A stretch of DNA of 64,000 nt from Scleromitrula shiraiana (GCA_028455995.1 JABELC010000011.1:372001-436000); one strand, 5' to 3'; positions 12,307-25,901 are shown, counted from the first letter of the stretch. The notes: generated by a model not told the origin, from the sequence alone. Translations and numbers: made by a program.

Positions 12307-12465
12307 TGTTGGGATATAGATCACAAGGTAGCATGTGATAAACATATGACTACAATCGTATATATATACAACTTGATAATCTATACTATAAATAGATCAA
12401 TAATAAAAATATCAAATATAAACTATAATATCATAATCGTATAATTTAATCGAAATAAAACTATA
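12307..12465 (+). repeat. 5' LTR of the copia element
   Basis: It aligns without gaps to the 3' LTR. By eye there are about 33 differences in 159 positions and all are transitions, which is the signature of RIP. Confidence 0.9.
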
Positions 12466-14999
12466 TTAATCAATATTATACAAATCAGATATTATAAACA
12501 TCAAGATAATATTATAATAATAGAAATATTATTGAAAAGACTAGAATTGAACTTGAAATATTAGTAAAATATTTTAATCAAAAACAATATACAATATTAA
12601 GATAGAATATATAAGTATTAAGGCGATACTACAAGTTTCTACGTTTATCATGCATGTTTTTAGCCTAGCTTTTTTAAAATTTAACTTTTTAATACTTTAA
12701 ACTCCTCAATTTCTACTTTTTCAAGACACTTTTTTACGACTTCTATAATACTCTTAAAACCCTCAGCGACAACAAGACCTCTTTTATCATTTCTCTCATT
12801 ACTTCTTTTTTACTTCTCTTTCTTACTCCATCTTATATATTCATTATATTTTCGGATCTACAGAAATTACATTGAAAACTCTAATTTTCATTTAAAGATA
12901 TTATCGTCTCTAAATTAATAAGATTTATAAGAATTTAGAAATATCCTTTAAAATAAACAAACCTTTATTTACTTCATAACAACCTATTTTTTTCCCCCTT
13001 TTTTTTCTCTTCTCCCCAAACCCTCTCTGCATAATAATAAAGAACTCATCCTTTTTGTCAGAATATAATATTTTTTTTTAATTATTTATATAAATATCCC
13101 TATCTAATTTCTTTCTTTAAATCAATATAATAAAAAAGAATTTCTTTTTTTTAGATTATCCCCTTTTAAATTAAAATTTTAAAAAATATAATAAGCTTTG
13201 CAAATTATTTGAAAATAGATTCAACCTTAAAAATAATTTTAATAACAAAACTTTTTTATTATATATTCGATTCAAGATTTTAAAATATATCTATTATTAT
13301 ATTTTTAATAATAATATTTTATAAATATTTAAAAATGATTTCATAAATTAGATTTTAAAATATTTTATTATAATCTAAAAAAAAAACTTTTTTATTTTAT
13401 AATTTTTTAAACGATTTTTATAAAAATTCAATATCAATGTCTTAATTGATTCTAATATCAATATTAATTTGATTTTTATATTTATTCTTAAAACTTTATC
13501 TAAATAGATTTTAAAAGCGATAAGAATAACAATTCGCAATATACAATTTAATATATAATTAAACATTTTCATTATAATAATTAAGAAATTTAATAATTTA
13601 AAAAAGAAAAACAAAAAAAATTTTATTATTAATTCTATTCAAGAAAATAAAATTAAAGATAAAGGCAAAAAAAAAAAAAAAAAACAAAAACAAATAAAAA
13701 AAACAGACAATATTTAAAAATCTATCTAACTTTAAAAAACTCGATCTCAAATCAACATTTATCAAAAAAAAAGATAGTAATAATAATAATTTCGATTCTA
13801 ATTCTGATTTTGATTTTAAAAATAATTTTTTTAATTATTTAGATTTTGAAGACTTTGAGATTGACTTTATTTTATTTAATATTAGCAAACAGTTTAAAAA
13901 CCTTATAAAATGATATATATCAAATAATAATAAATATAATAGTTAAATAAATAATATTGAATATAAATCAATTATTTATAAGAATAATTATAAATAAATC
14001 GGTTTATTTAAATAATATCAATATTTTAATATTTTATTTATATTATGCAAAGATGTTTAAAAGTATTATTATAATATTATCAAATATAGAAATTCAAATA
14101 TCAATTAAAAAACAATTATTAAAAAATTCTAAAAGATATTTAAAGACAAAAAATAAAAATATGATATATATAATAATTAGTTTAAAATCACTTTTTATAT
14201 TATTATTATAAATAATCTATCAAAATCAATTAGATAATTATATAAAATTTTATTTAATAAAATGTATATTATAAAGTTCAATTTATTATTAAGAATATAT
14301 AGTAACTTTATTTACATAATAAAATTTTTTATAATTTGTTAAAACTATTTTATATATTTTTAAGAATATTTTGATTTATTTAAAATATTTATCATTATAA
14401 TTATAAAGATTTGTATATTTATTATAATATAGAAAAATATAAAGATCAAATCTAAAAATGAATTGTTTTTTTAAAAAAAAAACGATAATACAATTGAATA
14501 AAACTTTAATAATCAATAATTTTAAGGAAATAATTGGAATAACAACAATTTTCGATTTTAAAATAAAAATACATATTTTAACAATTGAGTTCTCTAATTT
14601 AATAATAATCATTGTAATTAAAAACAAAAAATATACTATATCTATAAAAAAGAAGGATGCTAATCAATTAGATATATTTTTAAAAAGCGAACTATTATAA
14701 AGGAAAAATTCAACTAAAAAATGAAATCGAGATTTAGTTTTAATAATATATAAAGTTTTAATAAAAATTATGATCAATATATTTAAAATAAATATAATAA
14801 TAATAACGATTTTATTTATATAATCGAAAAAATCAAAGCATTTCAATTAAAATCATATTTTGATAATAATAACAATAATAACAACATTAAAACATTTATT
14901 ATTTTATATAACTTTCATATTATTATAGATAATAACTACAATAACTTTACTATAAAATTCAACAATTTAATTACCCTATATATTTATATTAGCGAAATT

Positions 15000-17900
15000 A
15001 GTCAAAAACTCGAGATTTATTTATAAATTAAATATTATAATAAATATAAATTCATTAATATAATAATCGATTCTAACATTATAAAACAATCAATTATCGA
15101 TTATAAATAGTTTTTAACATTATAAAAACTTATTTAAATCGATATAAAGACTTTAAATTTAATTATAAATTTTAAATTCGGCTTTAATAACATTCTTTTT
15201 ATTGAAACTATTTTAATTATTAGCTTAATTAATATAATTAACATCTATATTGTTAATATAAATACTTTATTTTTATTAAGTTTTATAGATATGGATTATG
15301 TTTAAATTTTATTCAATAATATTAAAAATGAACTTTAATATATTAATAATAAAATATAGAAAACTATTAGATATTATAAATATATATTTATTAATTGATT
15401 AATCTTATTATAAAAATTCTAATAATCTATTATAAAATTATTAAATATAAATAAAAAATATTATTTATTTGAAATCGAATTATACTATATTCATAAATAA
15501 ATAAAACATCTTTTTATCGAGAAATTATATAATTTATTTAATCGTATTAATTATAAAGATGAATTCAATTGTAAGCAACTAAAACAGTTTATAAAGTATT
15601 ATAAGGAATATTAATTCTATATTAATAAATCTAAAAAATTTAAGTTCAAATTCTATAACAATATAAAATTCAATTTTATTATTATAATTGATATAATATA
15701 TATTAATAATAATCTTATTTTTTATATTATTGATGAAGTAACTCGGTTTAATATTGCATGCTTTATTAAAGATTTATTAATTATAATAATATAAAACGCA
15801 TTTTGTTTTATATAGATCAACATTTATAATAGTCTTTTTGAACTAATTATTTATAATCAAAAAATCTATTTTATAGAAAAAGACTTTATTAACAGTATTT
15901 ATATAATTGTAATTAAAACTAAATATATATTTATTAAAGTCTATCATTCTATTAAAATGATCAAATATTATTATAAAATAATTTGATAAATATATATAAT
16001 TATTATTAAAAAACTTGAAGATATTAAAAAAATCAATAAAGATATAAAACTATAAATAGTTATTAAAGTTATTAATAATATTATTAGTTTAAATAGTTTT
16101 ATTTTCATTTTATTAAGATTTAGTGCATTTCTCTATTTGATATTTTTTGATTTTTTTACTTTATTTATTTTATAATATGCCGCTATAATTAATAAAGTAA
16201 TAGATAAAATATAAAAAGAATATATTAAACAAATAATAATAAATGCTCTATATTAATATAATAAACTATTTATATTTTATTTATATAATTTTAAACTTAA
16301 ATCTTTAGTTCTTATTTATTGAAAAAAAGACATTTAAAATAAACTATATAAACTTATCAAAATAAAAGATCAAATATACATAATCAAAATAAACAATTTT
16401 AATAAAGAATTCAAAAACATTTCAATAAAACTATATAAAAAAAAACTTAAAACTTTTAATAAACTATCTAATAATACAATCGATTCTTTATTAATAAAAA
16501 ATTTTATTCCAAATTTAATTGATAATGAAAACTCCAATAATTCAAAAACATTTTAATTAAAAAAAAGCATTTATATATTAAATAAAAAGTCTATTTTTAA
16601 TTTAGTTTTTATTCCAATTCTATATTTTAGACTAATAATCAAAATTTTTTATTAAAAATAAACTCTAAAATATAATCAAATATATTTTAATAATAATAAT
16701 AATAATAATTATATTATTAAAAATATCTTTAATATATATATTATTATAGATCTTTTATTAATCGCAAATCAATTCCGTTCATTTTATAAAAAAGAAATAA
16801 ATAATTTATTAAAAAAAAGTATATTTAAAATAATTAAAGAAAATAATATATTAAAAAACATCTAAATCTTCTACAATAAATTTATTGACTTTATCAAAAA
16901 CAAAGGTATATCAAAAGCATTTAAAAAATCCAGATTAATAATTTAAAGTTATAATAATAAAAGCAAAGAAACAGTTTTAATAAAATCCTTTACCATTTAA
17001 TATATTAATTATAGAATTATATTTTATTTTGTAATTTTATAGAATATATATTAATATATCTAATTATATCTTTATAATATATTATAAATATATATTTAAT
17101 CAAAAATATCCTTAATTTGTATATTTTATATTAAATTTTTACTAAAAATAAATTTCGAACTAAATATAATCCTCAAGATTATACACCTATTTTACAATAT
17201 TATAGAATTAAAAAACTATTAATATTTTATATACTACGATTATTATATAAAAGTCTTTGAAATGACTCTTTTTTTATTTAATAATTATTTATTTTATATT
17301 AATAAAGATAAAAAACTAGATATAATTAGATTATAAATTGATAATACCTTTATTTTTACTAATAAAAAATTTATAAATAAAAAAAAAGCCTAAATCAAAA
17401 AAAAAGATTACTTTTCAAAAGTATAAAAACAGTTAATAATTGATTTTCCTTTTGAATTTAACAATACTTTAATCTATATCAATAAAAATAATATAATTAT
17501 ATTTATTTAAAAATAACAATATAACAAACTTCATTTTATAAAACATTTCTTTACCAATCTTAAATCATATATAAAAATCAAAAAAAATATTTCTTTAAAA
17601 GAATAATATATTATTTAACAAATTCATAATATATATATTATAAATATTTATTAATTAAAAATATTATTCAATTTATTATATATAGTTTAAATTATCAATC
17701 TAATTAAAAATAATATAAATATTTTTAATAAATATATTCAATAACAAATTAATAATTTTAATCATAATTTTATATTTGTTTTTTTTAAAATAAAATTATT
17801 ATAAATAATCTATTTTATTAATATAAATTTTATAAATAATATTAATCTTTTTTTTCAAATCAACTTTATTATAATATTTATTAATAAAAACAATAATACA

Positions 17901-18330
17901 AATATCATTTATTAATCTTTTATTAAATATAAATAAATTATATAAAATATTCTTATTTTAAAATTATATAAAATAAAATATAAATTCAATATTATTATTA
18001 TAATCAAATCTAATATTAACAAAATTATAAATTAATTAATTAATAAAAAAATTATAATCAATTTTATATTTTTTATAATTTATATTAATTCAAAATCTTT
18101 TTATAAATATTTAATTAAACTCAATATTTTTCAAAAAAAATATTTAATAATCGATCTAACCTTTATTTATTAATTATATAAATATAAAAAAATCATAAAA
18201 ATCAAATAAATTATTAACAATATAAACCCTATTAATGTAATAATAAAATCGAAACTTTATATTATTTTTAAAGATTTTATTAATATTAATAAAGTCAATA
18301 TTGATATAAAAAAATAAATTAAATATAAAT
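15000..18330 (+). pseudogene. Copia pol relic (protease-integrase-RT-RNase H)
   Basis: Plus-strand translation in shifting frames still follows fungal copia Pol. There is a protease-like part near 15180-15300, a GAG-pre-integrase-like part near 15480-15640, and an integrase core near 15650-16150 in which IIDEVTRFN is still readable. The second catalytic Asp position of the integrase has become Asn (IIYNQKIYF). Reverse transcriptase follows near 16920-17350 and RNase H near 17850-18320. Many Gln and Trp positions are now stops, as C-to-T and G-to-A changes would produce. The gag part upstream (about 13900-15000) is not clearly recognisable. The element cannot be active. Confidence 0.85.
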
Positions 18331-18801
18331 AAATTATTTTATCTATTTAATAAAATAAATCATAATCACTCAAACTAGCATTTATTATAAATTAGTTTAT
18401 ATAATATATTAATATATTACAATAAAAAAAATATAATAAAAAGAATACAATAAAAAAAATACGATAAAAAAAATATAATAATATAAAAAATTAATATAAA
18501 AAATGCAAAAACATAAAAAACTAATATAAAAAAAATATAGAAAATAATAATATCTATAAAAATCATTAAAAAATCATTATTCCAATCCAAAAATAACCCC
18601 TCTAAAAATAACACTTATCAAAACAATAACGATTATAACTTTATACATATTTTTTTTTATTACATTGACTTTCTTTTATCAATCATACTATTTATATATA
18701 TTTCAACCTTTTGATCTATTTCATAAAAAAATAAAAAAAAATAATATTACAATGTATAATAAATTTAATTTAACTTTCTTTTTCTTTTCAAATAATACCA
18801 A

Positions 18802-18960
18802 TATTAAAATATAAATCACAAAATAGCACATAACAAACACGTGACCATAGTCGTATATATATACAACTTAACAATTTATACTATAAATAGATCAATAACA
18901 AGAATATCAAATACAAACCATAGTACCATAATCGTACGACTTAACCAAAGTAAAACCACA
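18802..18960 (+). repeat. 3' LTR of the copia element
   Basis: It starts TATTAAAATATAAATC where the 5' LTR has TGTTGGGATATAGATC, and ends at the second CAAAC target copy. Confidence 0.9.
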
Positions 18961-20354
18961 CAAACTTAATAAAAAGTAATTTTAGAGAAGAATATAGAAG
19001 ATTAAATAATATTAATTATTTAAATAATAAAAGATAAAAAAGGTTTAAAATCTTTAATTCCAGAATCTTTATATATAATATATAAATATGATTTGAAAAT
19101 TTTATTTATTATTTTAATTAAACTTTAATTTTAAAAATAATATACTTTTTTTTTAATTATATGAATTCTTTTAATATTGCAAAAATTCTAAATAATCTTT
19201 TTAAATTTCTTTTTATTATTAATAGCAAGAATTCTAAAGGTATTATTATCTTTTAATTAAAGTTTTAATTTATATATTATTTTTAAAGAGGTTTTTGATT
19301 TTATTATTTTTAATTAAACTATTTTAAAAAAATAATCTTTAAATTACCAAATCTATATATATTTTTTATTAAGATCAACTCGAAAATTTATCAAATCAAG
19401 CATTATACATTTATTAAAAGCAAAAGAAAGAATAGGTTTAACTTCTATATCCTTTTTTTATTTAATATTTTAAGAATAATATTTATATCTTATAATAATC
19501 TATTCAATGTTTTTATATATTATACTATAATAAAAAAATTGTATTTTTTTAAACGTCTTTTTAATCCTAAAATATATAAATCTTTTATATATACTATAAA
19601 TAATAAAAAATACATTAAAATAGATTAAACAATATCAAAAAAAAATATATTTTTCAAATTATTTATTATCAAAATTTTTTTTATAAATTTGATTATTTTG
19701 TAATTCAAAATTTTTTATATAATAAAATTGATTATTATTATCTTTTCGATATTTTTCTTTAATTGATTTAATAGACTTTTTTTTTAGATTTCGAAAATAA
19801 TCTTGAAATTAATATTATTAAAATACAATTAAAATAAAATAATATTTTTTATTTTTATTTAATTATTTATTTTATTCAAACTCGATTTTTCAAAATTAAT
19901 TATCAATTAAAGATTATTTTAAAATTTAAAAAGAAAAAAATATAATATATTGAGATCTTTTAATTTTTGTATTTTTATTAAGGGGATTAATATATTAATA
20001 AAATTATTCTTTAATTTAATCTCTTAAAGTTTAAGAAATATAAAAGATATAAAAGATATAAAAGATATTAAAAGGAGTTTGAAGAGGTTAAGAAATAAAA
20101 ATATTAAAAATTGATAATATAGTTAAATTGAATAAAGAGTAATTAAATAAAGAGTAGTTGAATAAAGAATAATTGAATAAAAAGAATATATAAAATCGTT
20201 TTTCTTTATTTATTTATTTATTTATTTATATTTAAAGAATTTAAATTTTCAAACCAATAGCATTTTTATTTTTATTTTTAAAAATACTATTAAGATTAAA
20301 AATGTTGTTAAAGTTAATTAATAACATCGATGTTGTTGATAAAATGCATTCTAT

Positions 20355-20500
20355 TTCGATTAAAGAATTTAATCTTTTGGTTGATTAATAAAATACTCGA
20401 TTTGGTAATGAAGTCTGATTGACTAATGAGAGAGTCCAATTTATCAATAAAAGGGCCCATTTACAAATAGGAGTTATTGCCAAATGGGGCGGACTAGATC
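20355..20500. repeat. Right terminal inverted repeat of the 9.4-kb element
   Basis: Its complement reads GATCTAGTCCGCCCCATT and follows the left end unit by unit, with one extra unit of about 20 bp and several transition differences. Confidence 0.75.
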
Positions 20501-21492
20501 GAACACAATACTACAAGAATCCATCTCCTTTCAACAACAAGAGCAAACAGGAGATTATCCTGATTATTGTATTGTACTGTATATTGTATATAAGAGGATA
20601 TCTGGATAGAGAGTCAAATGTATCAATACATACAAATAAATCCCGGAATCAAGTAACCGTCTAATCACTAGCTATGTTACGTATAAGACGCTTGAACATG
20701 TATTACTACCACTACTAGTACGTACATCATAGTACCATCACCGCCCAGGTACATAGGTATGGGGTACTGGGGAAGTATGAAGGTAAGATGTTTCACCGTG
20801 GATCCCGCTTTTCCTTCTCCAGATATCATCACTATTATCAGAGCATTACTTACGTAGTACATGGTAAGGGAGGGAGGGAGGGAGGGAGGGAGGGAGGGAG
20901 GGAGGGAGGGACTTTCGTGCAATCTACTAAAGGAATTAGTGAAGGATCAATTACATATGTGGCATGCACAATAAAGAGAGAAAGATCATCTTCGTCATCA
21001 TCATCATCGTAGTTTTATTTTCATGTCAAACCCATCACCTATCCATGGATCTTATCCTATCCTATCCTATCCTATTCAGGTCATTCACAAACACTAACAG
21101 ACTAACCTAGCCTATCTTACAACCTCAGTGGTAAGGTTGTTTCATTCATTAACCAATCAACCTATATCATCCACCATACACAACACAGCAGATACAACAA
21201 CATCAATACCAGAATAGACAGAATAGACGTGACCAAAGTCCTTAAACTCCCTATCATCAAAAAACCTCTCTCTTTGTACCAAAGAGAAGAGGCACCCACC
21301 CATCCTCATTCTCATCATGAACATAAACATGAATACCCCAACCATCCAAATAGGGAAACCGAAAATCCGTTCATCAACCAATAAATCACTTGATTTATCT
21401 ATTCAAATGTTCCCCAACCAAATCCATCCAAACGAACTAAACAAACAAACAAACCCCTCATCCCATCTCATCACATCTCTCCACCTCACTTT
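20501..21492. other. Intergenic DNA right of the transposon
   Basis: Normal base composition resumes at once. It holds a (GGGA)n run at about 20866-20910, a (CATCAT)n run near 21000 and (CCTAT)n at about 21053-21077. No gene is supported; the region is downstream of BRN1, which is transcribed toward it. Confidence 0.5.
20866..20910. repeat. (GGGA)n microsatellite
   Basis: About eleven tetranucleotide units; they create an artificial Gly-Arg-Glu open frame on the plus strand. Confidence 0.9.
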
Positions 21493-24400
21493 CTACCCCT
21501 CAGAAGTGATTTCCGCCGTCGGATCCTTCCTAATATCTAACTCCATCAACCCCTCTTTCTTCTCAATAACCAAACCCTTCTCATTAGCCAAGTGCAACAA
21601 ACAGATAAAACAATAACTAGTGGAGATATCATTCATAGTTTGTTTGGGGTATACGGATTGAAGATTTTGCATGACGGTTGTAAATTGGAGGGTTGTGTCT
21701 TCTTCCATTTTGTCGAGTGGAGATGGTTGGGGTGGTTGGGCGGTTGATGTATCCTGTTTGAAGAAAATGGTTAGTTTCGGAAATTTGATTTCATTTCTGG
21801 GTAGGTGTGAGAAAGGAGGCAAAGAAAGTTAGACTTACAAGTTGTTCGGGTTCACTAAATCCAATACCCTTCCACAATTCCTCTTTCAATCTTCTCACAT
21901 CCACCTTCTTGGCAACTCTGGCATATTGTACATACTCCGGTCTTAATCTTCGACTTTGAGTAACTAGTTGAGTACCGAAGGCGCCCTCTTCACCCTCTAC
22001 GCCTTGAGATCCAGCGTTCAGAAGAGTATCCATGCCGTGAATTCCATTTCCACCCCTATCTTCAGCGCCCGGTGAGAATTGTTCACGTGCATCGGCGAAT
22101 TCCATATCGTCGTCATCATCAATACCGCCAGGCATTGCCAAGCCGTCATCTTGAAAGAAATTGGCATCGTAATCTCCGTGTGGTGGGGCTTCATCATCCA
22201 ATCCTGCGACAGGTTCTTCTTTTCTTGCCCAGTAATCTTCGCCAATCTCACCCTCTGGAATATCATCTTCTTTTCGTTGACCAAATGTCCCTGGCTTGGC
22301 ACCAAATCCAATCTTCCGACTGCCCATTCGAGCTTTAGGTTTAAGGAAAAGTCTTAATAATTGTTTGGAATTGAAATGCTTGTCATCTGGAAGAAGATTC
22401 CTTGTTTTGGATTTCCAATCCTTCTTTGGCAGAGATATTGTGGCATTGGTAGATGCTTGCGTGTAAATAGTTTCAGCGAGATTAGCATTTAAAGGAGACT
22501 CAAAGTCAATCTCAAAAAGCTCTTTTTCCTTGCGAGGTTTCGCTGCCGCTGCTGGCTTGTTGACATCTTTGATTTTTCGGATTCTCCAATGTTCAGGACC
22601 AGCCCAATTCTTTTGTAATGCCTCATCGAAATAGCTCAAAATATCATCATGTCCACCTTCAATCTTTGATCCACGATCTAACGAGATAACATACTCGCCG
22701 GTTTCAGGATCAAATGTTCCGGCACCATCTCCATCCTCACCATCACCACCTTCGCCATCATTATCGTACCCAACATCGTGGACACGCATTCTTGGCTCAA
22801 TTGCAGCATCACGAGCCCAGGCTTCACCTCCTTCACCAAAACCTGCATCTGCTGGAATATCAAAATTACCAAATAATCCATCATCATCGTCATCGAAACC
22901 AGCTGCATTATCGTCGTCTAAGAAAATTCCCGATTTATCGCCGACTCCATCGTCGTCTGGTTTGTCTTTTTCTTGTCGCCAGTCCTCAGGAGCCTTTAAA
23001 AATGGTATGTCCATTGTACCAGAAGGATCTCCAAGGTCGAAATTCTTCAGCGATGGACAGATGTCCTGTTCTTCTAGTATACCAAGATTGGGGAAGAACC
23101 TAGCACCTAGAGCCCCGACATCTATTTCTACATCGTTTCCATCGTCGCCGTCGTCTTCTTTCGTGGTGTCAACCGTAGAATCTGGCTCGACGTCCTCATC
23201 TTCTTCAGTGTTGTCATCTTTTCTTCTCGTGGCCTGCCCTTCCGCTGAAGCATCACCTGCGTCATCGCTACTGTCGAAAACGATCCGACCGTGTGAATCA
23301 ATAGCCAAATGGTTCAATAAGAGACCTTTTGCTCCACCTTCATCAAAATCTGCAGATGCCTTTTTAAATAGAGGATCGACTGAAAATTCAAGTTCGAACT
23401 TCTTCAATTGTAGAGCAGCAAATGAAGTCGCCAAAGTAGCTTCTGATGAACGTTGGGTCTGATATGTTATTAGTAATCGGCTAGCGAGTTTAGGGAAAGT
23501 AGAAGCACAGAAGCAAGATCTTGGGTTTGATTTTTATCAGGCAAAACAATATATATAAACAGTACGTTCAATCGAGCATCCAAACACAATTGTTTTTCTT
23601 GTGATTATTTACCAGAATAACAATACAATAAAAATTTCGAAGCAAAAAAAAAAGGCAAAAGAAAACATACAACAGTGGGGATTCGCTGGTGGTCACCCAC
23701 CCAACTACTAATCCACCGATTCAAGGCTTGTGTATGGCAGAGCGGACGGGATGCCCAATTCTCCTTGATCTATGGTCGTATGTGCTTGGATTTGTATAAA
23801 TTGAGTTTATATTGTAGAAGAGAATCAAGTAACATTCAATCTCAAATATGCCACTCGGCATAATTAGAATACTTCCTGATCCTCCGATTGAAAATGCTGT
23901 ACAAACAACAAGGGGGCTGACATTTGGAACCTAGTCCAATATCCAGAAGACCATGTGCTGAAAATAAGAAATTTCACAATGGTAATGAAATTACGTACCC
24001 TCTTCTTTGGCTTCTTCCTAATAACACCATCTTCATCCTCTACCTCTTCTTCACTTTCTTCGCCCTCTTCGTTCTCTCCCTTCTTCTTCTTGTTGTTTCC
24101 ACTATCTGCCAATCCACTCAATAGTTTTCCTGTTTCCGTAGCCACACTATCAACTCGACTTGTATAGATCTTAACACAACCGTCGAGAGTGCAACTGGCT
24201 TTCTGAAAGTTGACTCCATCACCTTCCTTCAATAGCGACATGTCGTGAAAATAATCGATGAGCGCAAAATTCCAAGAGTTGGCGGCATTAATCTTATTAT
24301 CTGTGGCCATCTTCATCCATTCCTCGAAATTTGCCAAAATAGGAACACGCTTCATGGGGGTAACTGCGGTCCCTCCCACCATCATGACCCCGCCATCCAG

Positions 24401-24831
24401 GTCAGCGTCCCTCCCCATTCGTCCCGGAGTCTTGTTGTTTGTTGATGGCGAGTTACTTCCCACTCGATCGAGGTTGACTAATTTTCGTGGTGTCGCAGCC
24501 TTTTTAATCTCGTTCATCTGAACTTCGTGAAGTTCAGATCTCGATTTTAATCGTCTTGCTTTTTCTTGCGCATCATCGTTGAGTTTTAACTTTACCGGCG
24601 ACGCATCGTTTAGAGGAACTCTAATTTGAATTAGTAACTTAAAATCTGATAATTGGAAAGCGCATCCAAAGTGATAGTTCTAAAAGCAAACATTTCTATT
24701 TTGAGAAAGTCCATAGCAACCAAACAGCCAAAAGGTACTCACTTCACAGGAGATTTTGAAGGAGATGCAGCTAATGATCCAGAAGCAACTCTGCCAGTTC
24801 TGGAGCGCGGATTTTGTGCGACTCTAGGCAT
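21493..24831 (-). CDS. BRN1: Condensin complex subunit 2 (Brn1/CAP-H kleisin)
   Basis: Four exons on the minus strand, 24831-24743, 24620-23999, 23458-21839 and 21753-21493, join in frame to 863 residues, a usual size for fungal CAP-H (yeast Brn1 has 754). Family segments seen: the N-terminal kleisin region with INAANSWNFALIDYFHDM, the following LQLKKFELEFSVDPLFKK and CPSLKNFDLGDP, acidic linkers (runs of Asp/Glu), WRIRKIKD in the middle, and the C-terminal VDVRRLKEELW plus a last exon with SYCFICLLHLANEKGL that closes the winged-helix domain. Brn1 bridges the Smc2 and Smc4 heads and compacts mitotic chromosomes. Intron 2 is 540 nt, far longer than the others in the window, so a small extra exon cannot be excluded. 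The last exon changes from C-rich to G-rich codons. Confidence 0.95.
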
Positions 24832-25901
24832 TTCATATAAAAAAAATTGTCGTGGTCTTAAATTCGTTAAAAGTATTGTTGAAGTTGAACTTTTTGTTTA
24901 TGTCCATTATTTACTTTTGGTCTCGACTGGACGACGCGAGTGGTTATGCCTAAATTATTAGGCATTAAGTTTTGGCAGCTTATGTAATACATCTCAGCAA
25001 CGTTTCATGGGCTACCCTTTCACCAAATAAAAAATGTTACTGGGTTAAACAATCAAATATCAGATGATTGACAAAATAGCCAATATAACAGATTATTCAA
25101 CCAACAGATAAAAAACAAATGCATCTGTGAATGAATTTAAATTCATATAATAGAATGCTCAAGTGCTCAAGGGCTCATATGTTCATATGTTCATATGTTC
25201 ATATGCTCATATGCTCATATGTTTCATGAATAATTAGCAGAACCAACCCTTCGGTGCACCAGACTAATCAACGGTTGTGCAGCTGTAAAAGTCGGAGCTG
25301 TAACAGTCGGATGCAGAAATACTACTTCAATCTTACCTAGAACTCCGTAACCCCCTTACCTGACATGGAAAATGCATTAAAACATTGATAAAAGCTTTCT
25401 TGTCTCATCTTTAACTTTCAACCTCCAAGAAATTTATATATATAAAGATTATCGGAAACTTTTTGAGCAACATCAATAGTCTCAGAGATTGAAATCGTGT
25501 GAGAGAATGACCCATAATAGTTTTATTAATTATTTCTGATAAAATAAATAAAAAGTTGGGGATATAGAACTATCGGTATCGGGTCCAAGTTCCACCAACA
25601 TTGAGCCATTCATAGAATAATTAATAATAATTATTGCCATTTCGCTATGACGAATTGCATTTAATTAGTGCCGACAAACCATCGATTATTAGTTCGACCT
25701 GTTCAGCATAGCGAAACCTGGCAGATCCAACTCCCAATTCAAGCTCAAGAACCCTTAAAATCTCTTTCAGATTCCTCCCTTCTTCAATAATAATACAAGT
25801 TATGCGGCTGTGCGACAAATAAGTTTTAATTATTCGTGGTCCTGGTGTCTGAATCAATTTTTCTTTGCAGCTTCCAACTTCTATCAGATCATGCATAAAG
25901 A
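24832..25901. other. Intergenic DNA between BRN1 and the exchanger gene
   Basis: About 1.07 kb separating two divergent genes. It includes a tandem GTTCATAT/GCTCATAT run at about 25184-25222 and one weak minus-strand frame listed separately. Confidence 0.5.
25645..25896 (-). pseudogene. Possible gene fragment, 83 codons
   Basis: An open frame starting MHDLIEVGSCKEKL with the helix-like segment GRNLKEILRVLELELGVGS. The composition is that of a normal protein rather than random sequence, but I do not recognise the family. It ends five bases before the ATG of the divergent exchanger gene, so it would overlap that gene's leader. It may be a relic or chance. Confidence 0.2.

Larger units (their letters stand above)
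12307..18960 (+). mobile_element. Ty1/copia LTR retrotransposon, RIP-inactivated
   Basis: The element is bounded by direct 159-bp LTRs (12307-12465 and 18802-18960) and by the 5-bp target duplication CAAAC at 12302-12306 and 18961-18965. The left LTR starts TGTTGGGATATAGATC. Relics of protease, integrase, reverse transcriptase and RNase H lie in that order on the plus strand, which is the copia order. No frame is open for more than a few dozen codons. It is 6,654 bp, a little longer than typical copia elements. Confidence 0.9.
11116..20500. mobile_element. 9.4-kb TIR element, RIP-mutated, with nested retrotransposon
   Basis: Inverted ends define it: GATCTGGTCCGCCC at 11116 and the complement of GATCTAGTCCGCCC ending at 20500. 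The inverted similarity runs for about 130-150 bp and is built from repeated CCATT-N4-AATNGG-like units. Between the ends the DNA is overwhelmingly A+T with stops in all frames. A Ty1/copia element (12307-18960) is inserted inside, so the original element was about 2.7 kb. Removing the insert leaves about 1.2 kb left and 1.5 kb right, in which I recognise no transposase. The termini match the MITE at 2448-2761. The superfamily is not assigned; the presence of TIRs makes it a class II element. Confidence 0.75.

Noticed and set aside
13375..14846. Several 60-84-codon frames in the AT-rich block
   Set aside because: Ile/Lys/Asn/Leu-rich chance frames in RIP-mutated DNA; no continuous protein.
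11250..20350. Mitochondrial DNA insertion as the source of the AT-rich block
   Set aside because: LTRs, target duplication, copia Pol order and transition-only LTR differences explain it; no mitochondrial gene was recognised.
22714..23462. Plus-strand frames of 129 and 166 codons opposite BRN1
   Set aside because: Shadow frames of the acidic BRN1 coding sequence (His- and Ser-rich complements).
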